Below, piece by piece: positions 1-8,279 of a DNA stretch of 64,000 nucleotides (position 1 is its first letter; each line of letters starts with the position of its first letter). Origin of the DNA: Actinoplanes sp. NBRC 103695. GTDB lineage: Bacteria; Actinomycetota; Actinomycetes; Mycobacteriales; Micromonosporaceae. A model generated the notes under the pieces. That model made no database searches. It saw nothing but the letters and a program-made list of their open reading frames with translations, and was not told the DNA's origin. The stretch lies in NCBI RefSeq assembly GCF_030269485.1, contig NZ_BSTL01000011.1:181286-245285 (forward strand). The letters are read 5' to 3'. A program made the position numbers and the translations under genes.

Positions 1-1625
1 GGGCGCTTCGGGTCCTTCAGGCCGGCCCGGGTACGCCGGATCGCCTTGGACACCGCCTGGACCGCGTCCTCCTGGCCGATGACCCGCTTGTGCAGCTCAT
101 CCTCCATGCGGAGCAGCCGGGAGGTCTCCTCCTCGGTCAGCTTGTAGACCGGGATGCCGGTCCAGTTGCCCAGGACCTCGGCGATCTGCTCGTCGTCGAC
201 CTCGGACACGACGTCGAGGTCGCCGGCCTTCCACTCCTTCTCCCGCTGCGCCTTCTGGCCGAGGAGCTGCTTCTCCTTGTCGCGCAGCTGGGCGGCCCGC
301 TCGAAGTCCTGCGCGTCGATCGCGGACTCCTTGTCGCGCCGCACCTGGGCGATGCGCTCGTCGAAGTCACGCAGGTCCGGCGGCGCGGTCATCCGGCGGA
401 TGCGCATCCGGGCGCCGGCCTCGTCGATCAGGTCGATCGCCTTGTCCGGCAGGAAGCGGTCCGAGATGTACCGGTCGGCCAGCGTCGCGGCGGCCACCAG
501 GGCGGCGTCGGTGATGCTGATCCGGTGGTGCGCCTCGTACCGGTCGCGGAGGCCCTTGAGGATCTCGATGGTGTGTGCCAGCGACGGCTCGCCCACCTGG
601 ATCGGCTGGAAGCGACGCTCGAGAGCGGCGTCCTTCTCCAGGTGCTTGCGGTATTCGTCGAGGGTCGTCGCGCCGATGGTCTGGAGCTCGCCACGAGCCA
701 GCATCGGCTTGAGGATCGACGCGGCGTCGATCGCGCCCTCGGCGGCGCCGGCGCCGACCAGGGTGTGGATCTCGTCGATGAACAGGATGATGTCGCCGCG
801 GGTGCGGATCTCCTTGAGCACCTTCTTCAGGCGCTCCTCGAAGTCACCGCGATAACGGGAACCGGCGACCAGCGCGCCCAGGTCGAGCGTGTAGAGCTGC
901 TTGTCCTTCAGCGTCTCGGGCACCTCGCCCTTGACGATGGACTGGGACAGGCCCTCCACGACGGCGGTCTTGCCGACGCCCGGCTCGCCGATGAGCACGG
1001 GGTTGTTCTTGGTACGGCGGGACAGCACCTGCATGACCCGCTCGATTTCCTTTTCCCGGCCGATGACCGGGTCGAGCTTGCCCTCGCGGGCGGCCTGCGT
1101 CAGGTTGCGTCCGAACTGGTCCAGGACCAGGGACGTGGACGGCGCGGCCTCGCCGGCTGCGGCGCCGGCCGCGGCCGGCTCCTTGCCCTGGTAGCCGGAG
1201 AGCAGCTGGATGACCTGCTGGCGGACCCGGTTGAGGTCGGCGCCGAGCTTGACCAGCACCTGGGCGGCGACGCCCTCGCCCTCACGGATCAGGCCGAGCA
1301 GGATGTGCTCGGTGCCGATGTAGTTGTGGCCCAGCTGCAGCGCCTCGCGGAGCGAGAGCTCCAGCACCTTCTTGGCGCGCGGCGTGAACGGGATGTGCCC
1401 GCTCGGCGCCTGCTGGCCCTGGCCGATGATTTCCTCGACCTGCTGCCGGACCCCTTCGAGGGAGATGCCCAGGCTCTCCAGAGCCTTGGCGGCGACGCCC
1501 TCGCCCTCGTGGATCAGGCCGAGCAGGATGTGCTCTGTCCCGATGTAGTTGTGGTTGAGCATCCGGGCCTCTTCTTGGGCCAGGACGACAACCCGTCGCG
1601 CTCGGTCGGTGAACCGCTCGAACAT
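1..1625 (-). CDS. clpC: ATP-dependent Clp protease ATPase subunit ClpC (3' part cut by window)
   Basis: Hexameric AAA+ unfoldase that feeds substrates to ClpP in the cytoplasm. The protein starts MFERFTDRARRVVVLAQEEA at the ATG ending at 1625. Two Clp_N repeats follow, each with HNYIGTEHILLGLI (about residues 25-45 and 100-120). Next come the first AAA domain with Walker A GEPGVGKT and Walker B ILFIDEIHTL, then a UVR-type segment (DFERAAQLRDKEKQ). The sequence runs off the window at the start of the second AAA domain (VIGQEDAVQAVSKAI), so about 541 codons are visible of a usual 830-850. In actinobacteria clpC lies next to lsr2, as here. A ClgR-like site lies about 210 bp upstream. Confidence 0.97.
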   Translation of the reverse strand, partial: MFERFTDRARRVVVLAQEEARMLNHNYIGTEHILLGLIHEGEGVAAKALESLGISLEGVRQQVEEIIGQGQQAPSGHIPFTPRAKKVLELSLREALQLGHNYIGTEHILLGLIREGEGVAAQVLVKLGADLNRVRQQVIQLLSGYQGKEPAAAGAAAGEAAPSTSLVLDQFGRNLTQAAREGKLDPVIGREKEIERVMQVLSRRTKNNPVLIGEPGVGKTAVVEGLSQSIVKGEVPETLKDKQLYTLDLGALVAGSRYRGDFEERLKKVLKEIRTRGDIILFIDEIHTLVGAGAAEGAIDAASILKPMLARGELQTIGATTLDEYRKHLEKDAALERRFQPIQVGEPSLAHTIEILKGLRDRYEAHHRISITDAALVAAATLADRYISDRFLPDKAIDLIDEAGARMRIRRMTAPPDLRDFDERIAQVRRDKESAIDAQDFERAAQLRDKEKQLLGQKAQREKEWKAGDLDVVSEVDDEQIAEVLGNWTGIPVYKLTEEETSRLLRMEDELHKRVIGQEDAVQAVSKAIRRTRAGLKDPKR

Positions 1626-1831
1626 GCCCTCGTGCTCCTCACGTGCCGTGCGCCAAGGCTCAGCTTCTCTGAACTGGCGGGGCCAGCGCACGGGCATCGG
1701 TGATGCCCGTGCTGTAACTCTATCGCCGCCGGGTGCGTCCGCTGGGGGCTCACCAGCTCGAGCGGGACACCCTGGCGCCGATGTTCTCCCCAACTTCGCA
1801 CGCTGACCAGGTGTTCCCCACCCCGATCGAG

Positions 1832-1848
1832 TACGCGCACAGCGAAAT
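1832..1848 (+). promoter_or_regulatory. Possible ClgR operator upstream of clpC
   Basis: The sequence ACGCGCACAGCGAAA fits the actinobacterial ClgR consensus as I remember it (WCGCYNANRGCGWW) with one mismatch. ClgR activates clp genes in Corynebacterium and Streptomyces. The site is about 210 bp upstream of the clpC start. The assignment rests on one motif match only. Confidence 0.35.
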
Positions 1849-1865
1849 TAGGACGAGATCGCTCG

Positions 1866-1908
1866 TTGTCCACAGCCTGTGGACAACGTTGTCCACCCCT
1901 GTGGATAA
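1866..1908. promoter_or_regulatory. Cluster of four DnaA boxes
   Basis: Within 43 bp lie TTGTCCACA (1866-1874), its inverse TGTGGACAA (1878-1886), TTGTCCACC (1889-1897) and TGTGGATAA (1900-1908, the inverse of TTATCCACA). Three match the high-GC actinomycete DnaA box exactly or in its TTATCCACA form, and one differs at the last base. The first two form a near-continuous palindrome. The cluster lies in the clpC-lsr2 gap. No dnaA or dnaN is nearby, so a DnaA-titrating or regulatory site is more likely than oriC. Confidence 0.7.
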
Positions 1909-1945
1909 CCGTACGCACCCGGACCGGACGCTGGGCGAAAAGCGC

Positions 1946-1981
1946 GAGGGTCCGCGGCGCGCTCTCGCGCCGCGGACCCTC
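1946..1981 (-). terminator. Intrinsic terminator of lsr2
   Basis: A perfect 16-bp stem (arms 1946-1961 and 1966-1981) with loop CTCT begins about 20 nt after the lsr2 stop. On the minus strand a short TTTT run follows a few bases later. Confidence 0.75.
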
Positions 1982-2001
1982 CACACGTGTGAGCGGGCGG
2001 T

Positions 2002-2358
2002 TCAGCCCCGGCCCGGACCCTTCGCATGGAACTCGTCCACGATCTCCTGCGGGATGCGACCCCGGTCGGAGATGTCCTTGCCGTTCTTCTTCGCCCAGTC
2101 CCGGATCGCCTTGTTCTGCTCCCGGTCGGCCGTCGCGCCACCCCGGCCCCGGGCGGCACGCCCGCCGACCACGACACCACCGCGCGCGACCTTGCTGCCG
2201 GATCCGACAAAGGGTGCGAACACATCCCGCAATTTCGCGGCGTTCTTCCCCGACAGGTCGATCTCGTACTGAATGCCGTCGAGGGCGAACTTGACGGTCT
2301 CGTCGGCGTCACCGCCGTCGAGGTCATCGACCAGCTTGTGAATGATCTGCTTCGCCAC
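2002..2358 (-). CDS. lsr2: Nucleoid-associated protein Lsr2
   Basis: A 118-residue H-NS-like protein that binds AT-rich DNA in the minor groove, silences horizontally acquired genes and compacts the nucleoid. The N-terminal dimerisation domain (MAKQIIHKLVDDLDGG, then VKFALDGIQYEIDLS) and the C-terminal DNA-binding domain (NKAIRDWAKKNGKDISDRGRIPQEI) are both complete, including the RGR minor-groove motif. A basic, glycine-rich linker (about residues 58-80) joins them. The gene is monocistronic, with its own promoter upstream and a terminator downstream. Confidence 0.97.
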   Translation of the reverse strand: MAKQIIHKLVDDLDGGDADETVKFALDGIQYEIDLSGKNAAKLRDVFAPFVGSGSKVARGGVVVGGRAARGRGGATADREQNKAIRDWAKKNGKDISDRGRIPQEIVDEFHAKGPGRG

Positions 2359-2413
2359 GCGCCGTTATCCTTCCGAGCATCGCGCGGTGTATCCCGCGCT
2401 TTATCAGGTGAAC

Positions 2414-2442
2414 AATAACTTGCTGCCCGCGCCGTCCGTCAA
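2414..2442 (-). promoter_or_regulatory. Promoter of lsr2
   Basis: On the minus strand TTGACG (2437-2442) is followed after 17 bp by GTTATT (2414-2419). The spacing is ideal for a sigma-70-type promoter about 56 bp before the ATG. It sits in the 303-bp gap between coaX and lsr2 (2359-2661). That gap is visibly more AT-rich than its neighbours, which would suit Lsr2 autoregulation. I see no gene in the gap. Confidence 0.5.
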
Positions 2443-2661
2443 TGGAGGGTGGCAGATTTATCGTCGCCACTCACCCGGACCGACGAGCGGAAACAGGATT
2501 TCCATTTCCGCCGGGCGCCCGGCGGAAAGTTCCGGCGCGATGCGCAGATACGGATCTAGATCAACCGCGTTGCTGTGCGTCACTAATGGGCGGGCAGTGG
2601 CGCAGGCGTGCGGCAACCGCAACATCGACGTTTCCTCGTCGAGATAAATGCGCCGCCGAAA

Positions 2662-3420
2662 CTAGACGTTGCGCTCGTAGACCATCCGCAGGCCGATCAG
2701 CGTGATCATCGGCTCGTATGCGGTGATGGTCCGGCACTCCTCCTTGACCAGCCCCGCCAGGCCGCCGGTCGCGATCACCGCGCGCACCGACCCCAGCTCC
2801 TCGGTCATCCGCTCGACGATCCGGTCCACCTGGCCGGCGAACCCGAAGTACATGCCCGACTGCAGGCACTCGACGGTGTTCTTGCCGATCACCGAGCGTG
2901 GCTGGGCGGGCTCCACCTTGCGCAGCTGCGCGGCCCGGGCGGCCAGCGCGTCGAACGAGATCTCGATGCCCGGCGCGAACGCCCCGCCGAGGAACTCACC
3001 CTTCGCGCTGATCACGTCGAAGTTGGTGGTGGTGCCGAAGTCGACGACGATCGACGGCCCGCCGTAGAGCGCGTGCGCCGCGAGCGTGTTCACCACCCGG
3101 TCGGCGCCCACCTCCTTCGGATTGTCGATGGCCAATTGCACGCCCGTCTTCACACCCGGCTCGACCACCACGTTGGGCAGGTCGCCGTAGTAGCGGGCGA
3201 GCATCGTCCGCAGGCTGCGCAGCGCCGCGGGAACGGTCGAACAGGCGGCCACGCCCGACACCTCCACCGCGTCGCCGGCGAGCAGCCCGCGGAACATCAG
3301 CCCGAGCTCGTCCGCGGTCGACCGGGCGTCGGTCTTGATCCGCCAGTTGTGCACCAGCTTGTCCCCGTCGAAGGTGGCCAGCACGGTGTTCGTGTTCCCG
3401 ATGTCGATACAAAGCAGCAC
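2662..3420 (-). CDS. coaX: Type III pantothenate kinase
   Basis: Phosphorylates pantothenate in the first step of CoA synthesis. The 252-residue protein starts MLLCIDIGNTNTVLATFDGD, the phosphate-binding signature of the ASKHA-fold CoaX family. Further family motifs are GADRVVNTLAA and VVDFGTTTNFDVI, and GAFAPGIEIS is visible near residue 140. Length is normal. It lies in a cofactor group with nadC, nadB, panD and panC, the last two supplying pantothenate. Confidence 0.96.
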   Translation of the reverse strand: MLLCIDIGNTNTVLATFDGDKLVHNWRIKTDARSTADELGLMFRGLLAGDAVEVSGVAACSTVPAALRSLRTMLARYYGDLPNVVVEPGVKTGVQLAIDNPKEVGADRVVNTLAAHALYGGPSIVVDFGTTTNFDVISAKGEFLGGAFAPGIEISFDALAARAAQLRKVEPAQPRSVIGKNTVECLQSGMYFGFAGQVDRIVERMTEELGSVRAVIATGGLAGLVKEECRTITAYEPMITLIGLRMVYERNV

Positions 3421-3447
3421 GGAACCGATTGTTCACTGCCGCGAGCG

Positions 3448-4299
3448 TCAGCGCGCTCGTAGATCCATCGCAATGTCGAGAATCGGCGAGGAATGCGTGA
3501 GCCCGCCCACCGAGAGATAGTCCACGCCGGTGGCGGCGTAGTCCGCGGCCGTCTCCAGCGTCAGGTTGCCGGTGGCCTCCAGCTCGGCCCGGTCCCCTAC
3601 CGCCGCCACGACTTCCCGCAGCAGGTCAGGGCGCATGTTGTCGCACAGCAGGAAGTCGGCGCCCGCCTCCACGGCCTCCACCGCCTCGGCCACCGTGGTC
3701 ACCTCGACCTGGACCCCGACGTCCGGGAAGGTCTCGCGTACGCGCCGGTAGGCCGCTGTGATGCTTCCCGCAGCCAGCTTGTGGTTGTCCTTGATCATGG
3801 CGACGTCGTAGAGGCCCATCCGCTTGTTCGTGCCGCCGCCGGCCCGCACCGCGTACTTCTCCAGCGCCCGCAGCCCCGGCGTGGTCTTACGGGTGTCCAG
3901 AACGGTCGCCTTGGTGCCGGCCAGCACGTCCGCCCAGCGCCGGGTGTGGGTGGCGACCCCGGACATCCGGCAGAGCAGGTTGAGCGCGGTCCGCTCGGCG
4001 GTCAGCAGCGCGCGGGTGGGCCCGGTGACGCGGGCGAGGACGTCACCCCTCGTCACGGCCGTCCCATCGGCCACGAGCTGCTCGAAGGTGGCGGTCCCGC
4101 CCGAGGTTGCCGCGAAGACCCGCGCGGCGACCTCCAGGCCGGCGACCACACCGGGCGCGCGGGCGACCAGCTCGGCGGTGTCGACCTGATCGGCGGGGAT
4201 GGTCGCCTCGCTGGTCACGTCCCGGGGCGGGTCGCCCAGGTCCTCGGCGAGCGCCGTGCCGATGATCCGCTCCACCGCAGCCGCATCCAGCCCTGTCAC
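3448..4299 (-). CDS. nadC: Nicotinate-nucleotide pyrophosphorylase (quinolinate phosphoribosyltransferase)
   Basis: Converts quinolinate and PRPP to nicotinate mononucleotide in de novo NAD synthesis. Family motifs seen are RTALNLLCRMSGVATHTRRW, DTRKTTPGLRALEKYAVRAGG and KDNHKLAAG, with the C-terminal TNLTLETAADYA-like barrel strand. The start chosen is the GTG at 4299, because GGAGGAG lies 6 nt upstream; it gives 283 residues, the usual size. The frame is open further upstream to 4419 without a better start. It ends 27 bp before the coaX start. Confidence 0.95.
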   Translation of the reverse strand: MTGLDAAAVERIIGTALAEDLGDPPRDVTSEATIPADQVDTAELVARAPGVVAGLEVAARVFAATSGGTATFEQLVADGTAVTRGDVLARVTGPTRALLTAERTALNLLCRMSGVATHTRRWADVLAGTKATVLDTRKTTPGLRALEKYAVRAGGGTNKRMGLYDVAMIKDNHKLAAGSITAAYRRVRETFPDVGVQVEVTTVAEAVEAVEAGADFLLCDNMRPDLLREVVAAVGDRAELEATGNLTLETAADYAATGVDYLSVGGLTHSSPILDIAMDLRAR

Positions 4300-4475
4300 A
4301 GCAGTCTCCTCCACGTCCGGCCCCCGCGGTTTTGGGGAGCGCAACCATTTACGCACGTGGAGCGAAGCGACCCTCGGCGAGAGCAGCGGTCTGTACCACC
4401 CACCCCGATGCGACATCAAGCTCTTGGCATTTGCCCTATGATCGACAAAACGGACATTGCTGAGGGGTCGGGGTC

Positions 4476-5375
4476 GTGCGGTTTCGGGGGTGGGTGGTCG
4501 GTGCGCTCGTGGTGACGCTGGCCGGCTGTGGCAACCCCGGCGGGGTCGACGGCAACCTGACCGACGGATGGGCGGCCATTCCGGCGCCGACCGGATTCAC
4601 ACCCGTCGCGGAGACCTGTCACCTGGGGAACTACTCGGCCACCGGTACGCGGGCCGCCTACGAAGAGGTGGACTGCGACCTCAAGCACCGGACCGAGACC
4701 GTGTTCGTCGGCGAGTACCAGGACCCGGCCGCCGTAGCCGACACCCCACCGGCCGAGGGATCCGCCGGAGCCGGCGCGGCCTACCGGGTCTGCGATCAGA
4801 AGACGACGGCCTACGTCGGCGCGCAGTGGCGGACGGGACGGTTCTGGATCGGTGTGACGCATCCGTCGCCGGCCGCCTGGACCGGCGGGGCCCGGTGGTT
4901 CCGGTGCGAAGTGCTGGAGATCAGCTCGGTCGAGGACGACGGCGGGCTGGTCATGCGGCTGGGCACGGTCCGGGACGCGCTGAAGGCGGCCGGATCGGGG
5001 CTCGAGCTCGGGTGCTACGCCATCCAGCTGGACTCGGCGGGCGCGATCAGCACGATGCCGGCGGCCAGTTGCGGCGCCCGGCACAACGGCGAGTTCGTCG
5101 GGGTCTGGGACGCTAAGTCGCTGGTCTACCCCAAGACCGACAAGCAGTGGGCCGCCTTCCACACCGGATGCCGCAAGCTGGTCGCCGCGTACGCCAAGGT
5201 GCCCGACGACGCCGACCTGCAGTTCCGCAGCGGCGTGGTGTCGCTGCCCGGCGGCGAGGACGTGTGGGCGCTCGGAGACCACCAGGTCCGCTGCTACGCG
5301 TGGCTGGACGGCGCCGAGCTGACCGCCTCGATCAGGGGCGTCGGCGTCAAGGGACTGCCGGTTCAGTTCAAGTAA
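4476..5375 (+). CDS. Lipoprotein with two septum-formation-like domains
   Basis: A predicted 299-residue secreted lipoprotein. The signal peptide ends in the lipobox LAGC (Cys about residue 18). Two repeats each begin with a Cys and contain a V/E-x-C-x-x-x-H/F pattern typical of the Septum_form family (PF13845 type): CHLGNYS...DCDLKHRTETVFVGEY, and later GCYAIQL...CGARHNGEFVGVW. Function is not established and the domain name does not prove a septal role. GTG start at 4476 with GAGGGG upstream. It sits divergently from nadC and just before nadB. Confidence 0.75.
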   Translation: MRFRGWVVGALVVTLAGCGNPGGVDGNLTDGWAAIPAPTGFTPVAETCHLGNYSATGTRAAYEEVDCDLKHRTETVFVGEYQDPAAVADTPPAEGSAGAGAAYRVCDQKTTAYVGAQWRTGRFWIGVTHPSPAAWTGGARWFRCEVLEISSVEDDGGLVMRLGTVRDALKAAGSGLELGCYAIQLDSAGAISTMPAASCGARHNGEFVGVWDAKSLVYPKTDKQWAAFHTGCRKLVAAYAKVPDDADLQFRSGVVSLPGGEDVWALGDHQVRCYAWLDGAELTASIRGVGVKGLPVQFK

Positions 5376-5422
5376 CGGAGCGCACTATTGGCGGCCCGAC
5401 TGTCGAAACTTTCGTGCCGTCG

Positions 5423-7069
5423 ATGAACACTGAGCGGATGGATCTCCCCGCATTGCCCCGTCGTCTGGCCGCACCCGAGCCGGGCTGGACGGAGACCACC
5501 GACGTCGTGGTCGTCGGTTCCGGCGTGGCCGGGCTGACCGCCGCGCTCCACCTGCGGGAGCGGGGACTGCACGTCACCGTCGTCACCAAGGTCAACATCG
5601 ACGACGGGTCCACCCGCTGGGCGCAGGGTGGCATCGCGGCGGTGCTCGATCCGCTCGACACGCCGGAGGCGCACGCCAACGACACCGAGATCGCCGGGGT
5701 CGGGCTCTGCGACCCGCGTGCGGTCCGGGTCCTGGTCGAGGAGGGTCCGGCACGCGTACGCGAGCTGATGCGGATCGGCGCCGCCTTCGACCGGCATCCG
5801 GACGGGTCGCTGATGCTCACCCGGGAGGGCGGCCACCGGGCCGACCGGATCGTGCACGCCGGCGGCGACGCCACCGGGGCGGAGGTCCAGCGCGCCCTGC
5901 ACGAGGCGGTGCACCGCGACCCGTGGATCCGGCTGGTCGAGCACGCCCTGGTCCTCGACCTGCTGCGGACGGCGAACGGCCGGGCCTGCGGCATCACGCT
6001 GCACGTGCTGGGTGAGGGCGCCGACGACGGCGTGGGCGCGATCCTGGCCCGGGCCGTGGTGCTGGCGACCGGCGGCATGGGTCAGGTGTACTCGTCGACC
6101 ACCAACCCGTCGGTCTCCACCGGCGACGGGGTGGCGCTGGCGCTGCGGGCCGGCGCCACGGTCACGGATGTGGAGTTCGTGCAGTTCCACCCGACGTCGT
6201 TCGTGACCGCGAGCATCACCTCGGTGCAGCGGCCGCTGATCTCGGAGGCGCTGCGCGGCGAAGGCGCGCACCTGGTCGACGAGACCGGCAAACGCTTCAT
6301 GGTGGGTCAGCACGAGCTGGCCGAGCTCGCACCCCGGGACGTGGTGGCCAAGGGCATCCACCGGGTGCTGCGCGCCACCGGCGCCGACCACGTCTACCTG
6401 GACGCCCGGCACCTGGGCAAGGATTTCCTGGAGCACCGCTTCCCGACGATCGTGGCGTCCACCCGGTCGGCGGGCATCGACCCGGCCACCGAACTGATCC
6501 CGGTGGCGCCGGCCGCGCACTACGCCTCCGGTGGCGTGCGCACCGACCTGCACGGCCGGACGAGCATCGCCGGGCTCTACGCCTGCGGCGAGGTGGCCTG
6601 CACGGGCGTGCACGGCGCCAACCGGCTGGCCAGCAACTCGCTGCTGGAGGGGCTGGTCTTCGCCAAACGGATCGCCGACGACATCGGGCGGGAGCCGCCG
6701 GCGCGGGCCGACCCGGCGCCGGTCAAGGCCGAGTCGTGGGTGATCCCGGCATCGTCCCGGCCGGACCTGCAGCGGGCGATGACGCGCGGGGCGGGCGTGC
6801 TGCGCTCGGCCGACTCGCTGGCGGCGACCGCCAAGGAACTCGGCCGGCTGGGCGGCGAGCGGGCCCGGCCGAACAACGCCGCGTGGGAGTCGACGAACCT
6901 GCTGACCGTGGCGTCGACGCTGGTGGCCTCGGCGGCCACGCGCCTGGAGACGCGTGGCTGCCACTGGCGTGAGGACTACCCGACGGCGGCCGACGAGTGG
7001 CGCGGGCATCTGCTCGACGCCATCGACGCTCGCGGCCGGTTGGTGCAGACCTTCGAAGAGAAGGCTTAG
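5423..7069 (+). CDS. nadB: L-aspartate oxidase
   Basis: FAD enzyme that oxidises L-aspartate to iminoaspartate, the substrate of quinolinate synthase. The N-terminal dinucleotide-binding motif VVVGSGVAGLTAAL is present, as are the family motifs STRWAQGGIAAV, VEFVQFHPTS and GLYACGEVACTGVHGANRLA. The C-terminal helical domain ends near residue 548. The ATG at 5423 was chosen; an ATG at 5438 is also possible, and neither has a strong ribosome site. nadA is not in the window. The 3' end overlaps the convergent panD by 4 nt. Confidence 0.95.
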   Translation: MNTERMDLPALPRRLAAPEPGWTETTDVVVVGSGVAGLTAALHLRERGLHVTVVTKVNIDDGSTRWAQGGIAAVLDPLDTPEAHANDTEIAGVGLCDPRAVRVLVEEGPARVRELMRIGAAFDRHPDGSLMLTREGGHRADRIVHAGGDATGAEVQRALHEAVHRDPWIRLVEHALVLDLLRTANGRACGITLHVLGEGADDGVGAILARAVVLATGGMGQVYSSTTNPSVSTGDGVALALRAGATVTDVEFVQFHPTSFVTASITSVQRPLISEALRGEGAHLVDETGKRFMVGQHELAELAPRDVVAKGIHRVLRATGADHVYLDARHLGKDFLEHRFPTIVASTRSAGIDPATELIPVAPAAHYASGGVRTDLHGRTSIAGLYACGEVACTGVHGANRLASNSLLEGLVFAKRIADDIGREPPARADPAPVKAESWVIPASSRPDLQRAMTRGAGVLRSADSLAATAKELGRLGGERARPNNAAWESTNLLTVASTLVASAATRLETRGCHWREDYPTAADEWRGHLLDAIDARGRLVQTFEEKA

Positions 7070-7461
7070 ACGCCGGGTACGCCCGGAGCGGCGGTGGCCG
7101 GGTCGCTGTTGCGGTCCAGGATCTTGTTGTCCGGGTCCACGTGGACGACCCGGGGCTGGTAGGAGCGGGCCTCGGCGTCGTCCATCACGCCGTACGCGAT
7201 CAGGATCACCAGGTCGCCCGGCTTCACCAGATGGGCGGCCGCGCCGTTGATGCCCAGCACGCCGGAGCCTCGCGCACCGGCGATCGTGTAGGTCTCCAGG
7301 CGGGCGCCGTTCGTCACGTCGACGATCGCCACCTTCTCGCCGGGGAGGATGTCGGCGGCGTCCAGCAGATCCTCGTCGACCGTCACCGAACCCACGTAGT
7401 GCAGGTCGGCCTGGGTGACCGTGGCGCGGTGGATCTTGGACTTCAGCATCGTGCGCTGCAT
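7066..7461 (-). CDS. panD: Aspartate 1-decarboxylase
   Basis: Pyruvoyl enzyme that makes beta-alanine for pantothenate. The 131-residue precursor has the self-cleavage site YVGSVT (cleaved between Gly24-like and Ser25-like residues), preceded by MLKSKIHRATVTQADLHY. The conserved GAAAHLVKPGDLVILIAYG follows. Start and upstream stop are shared with panC as TGATG, indicating translational coupling. The last about 15 residues form a flexible tail. Confidence 0.96.
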   Translation of the reverse strand: MQRTMLKSKIHRATVTQADLHYVGSVTVDEDLLDAADILPGEKVAIVDVTNGARLETYTIAGARGSGVLGINGAAAHLVKPGDLVILIAYGVMDDAEARSYQPRVVHVDPDNKILDRNSDPATAAPGVPGV

Positions 7462-8279
7462 CAGGGGCCCTTCAGGTCCAGGGGGACGTTGTCGATCAGG
7501 CGGGTGGCGCCGACGCGGGCGGCCACCAGCAGGCGGGCGGGACCGGTCGCCGGGGCGGGGCCGAGCAGCGGGTCGGTCAGAGCCAGGTAGTCGAGCCGGA
7601 CGCCCGTACCCTCGTCGAGGATCTTGTGGGCGGCCGACAGCGCACCCTCGGCAGTGACCTGAGCCGCACCCGCGTGGAGCGCCCGGGACAGCGTGAGCGC
7701 GGCCTCGCGCTCGGCCACCGACAGGTACCGGTTGCGGCTGGACCGGGCCAGACCGTCCGGCTCGCGCACCGTCGGCACCCCGCGCACATCGACCGGGAGG
7801 TCCAGGTCACGCACCATCCGCCGGACCAGCGCGAGCTGCTGGAAGTCCTTCTCGCCGAAGAACGTCACGTCCGCCCGGGTGAGCTGCAGCAGCTTGCAGA
7901 CGACGGTGAGCACGCCGGTGAAGTGGCCGGGACGGCTGGCGCCCTCGAAGACCTCGCCCAGCGCGCCCGCCTCGACCCGCACCGCCGGCAGCCCACCGGG
8001 ATACATCTCGTCGACACTCGGCGCGAAGACCACATCGGCCCGCTCGGCGGCACAAAGTTCAAGATCTTTGTCGAGGGTACGGGGATAGCGGTCGAAATCC
8101 TCGTCCGGACCGAACTGCAGCGGGTTCACGAAGATCGTCACGATCAGCCGGTCGGCGTGCGCCCGGGCGGCCCGCATCAGCTCACGGTGCCCGTCGTGCA
8201 GCGCGCCCATGGTCATCACCACGGCCGTCGTGCCCGGCAGGGCCTTCAGGGCGGCCTTTTCGGTCACCAGCTCGGTCAT
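7461..8279 (-). CDS. panC: Pantothenate synthetase
   Basis: Joins pantoate and beta-alanine using ATP. The 272-residue protein shows the HIGH-like motif TMGALHDGH, then FVNPLQFGPDEDFDRYPR, GHFTGVLTVVCKLLQL and a KMSKS-like MSSRNRYLS equivalent (RSSRNRYLSVAER). Length is normal. It overlaps the upstream DUF2520 gene by 4 nt (ATGA) and panD by 1 nt, so the three form one operon. panB is not in the window. Confidence 0.96.
   Translation of the reverse strand: MTELVTEKAALKALPGTTAVVMTMGALHDGHRELMRAARAHADRLIVTIFVNPLQFGPDEDFDRYPRTLDKDLELCAAERADVVFAPSVDEMYPGGLPAVRVEAGALGEVFEGASRPGHFTGVLTVVCKLLQLTRADVTFFGEKDFQQLALVRRMVRDLDLPVDVRGVPTVREPDGLARSSRNRYLSVAEREAALTLSRALHAGAAQVTAEGALSAAHKILDEGTGVRLDYLALTDPLLGPAPATGPARLLVAARVGATRLIDNVPLDLKGP

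Noticed and set aside
90..1703. Long plus-strand frame opposite clpC
   Set aside because: It is the antisense shadow of a well-identified clpC and has the composition expected from GC-rich third positions.
1866..1908. DnaA-box cluster as the chromosome origin
   Set aside because: Only four boxes, and no dnaA, dnaN, recF or gyrB neighbours; actinomycete origins carry many more boxes between dnaA and dnaN.
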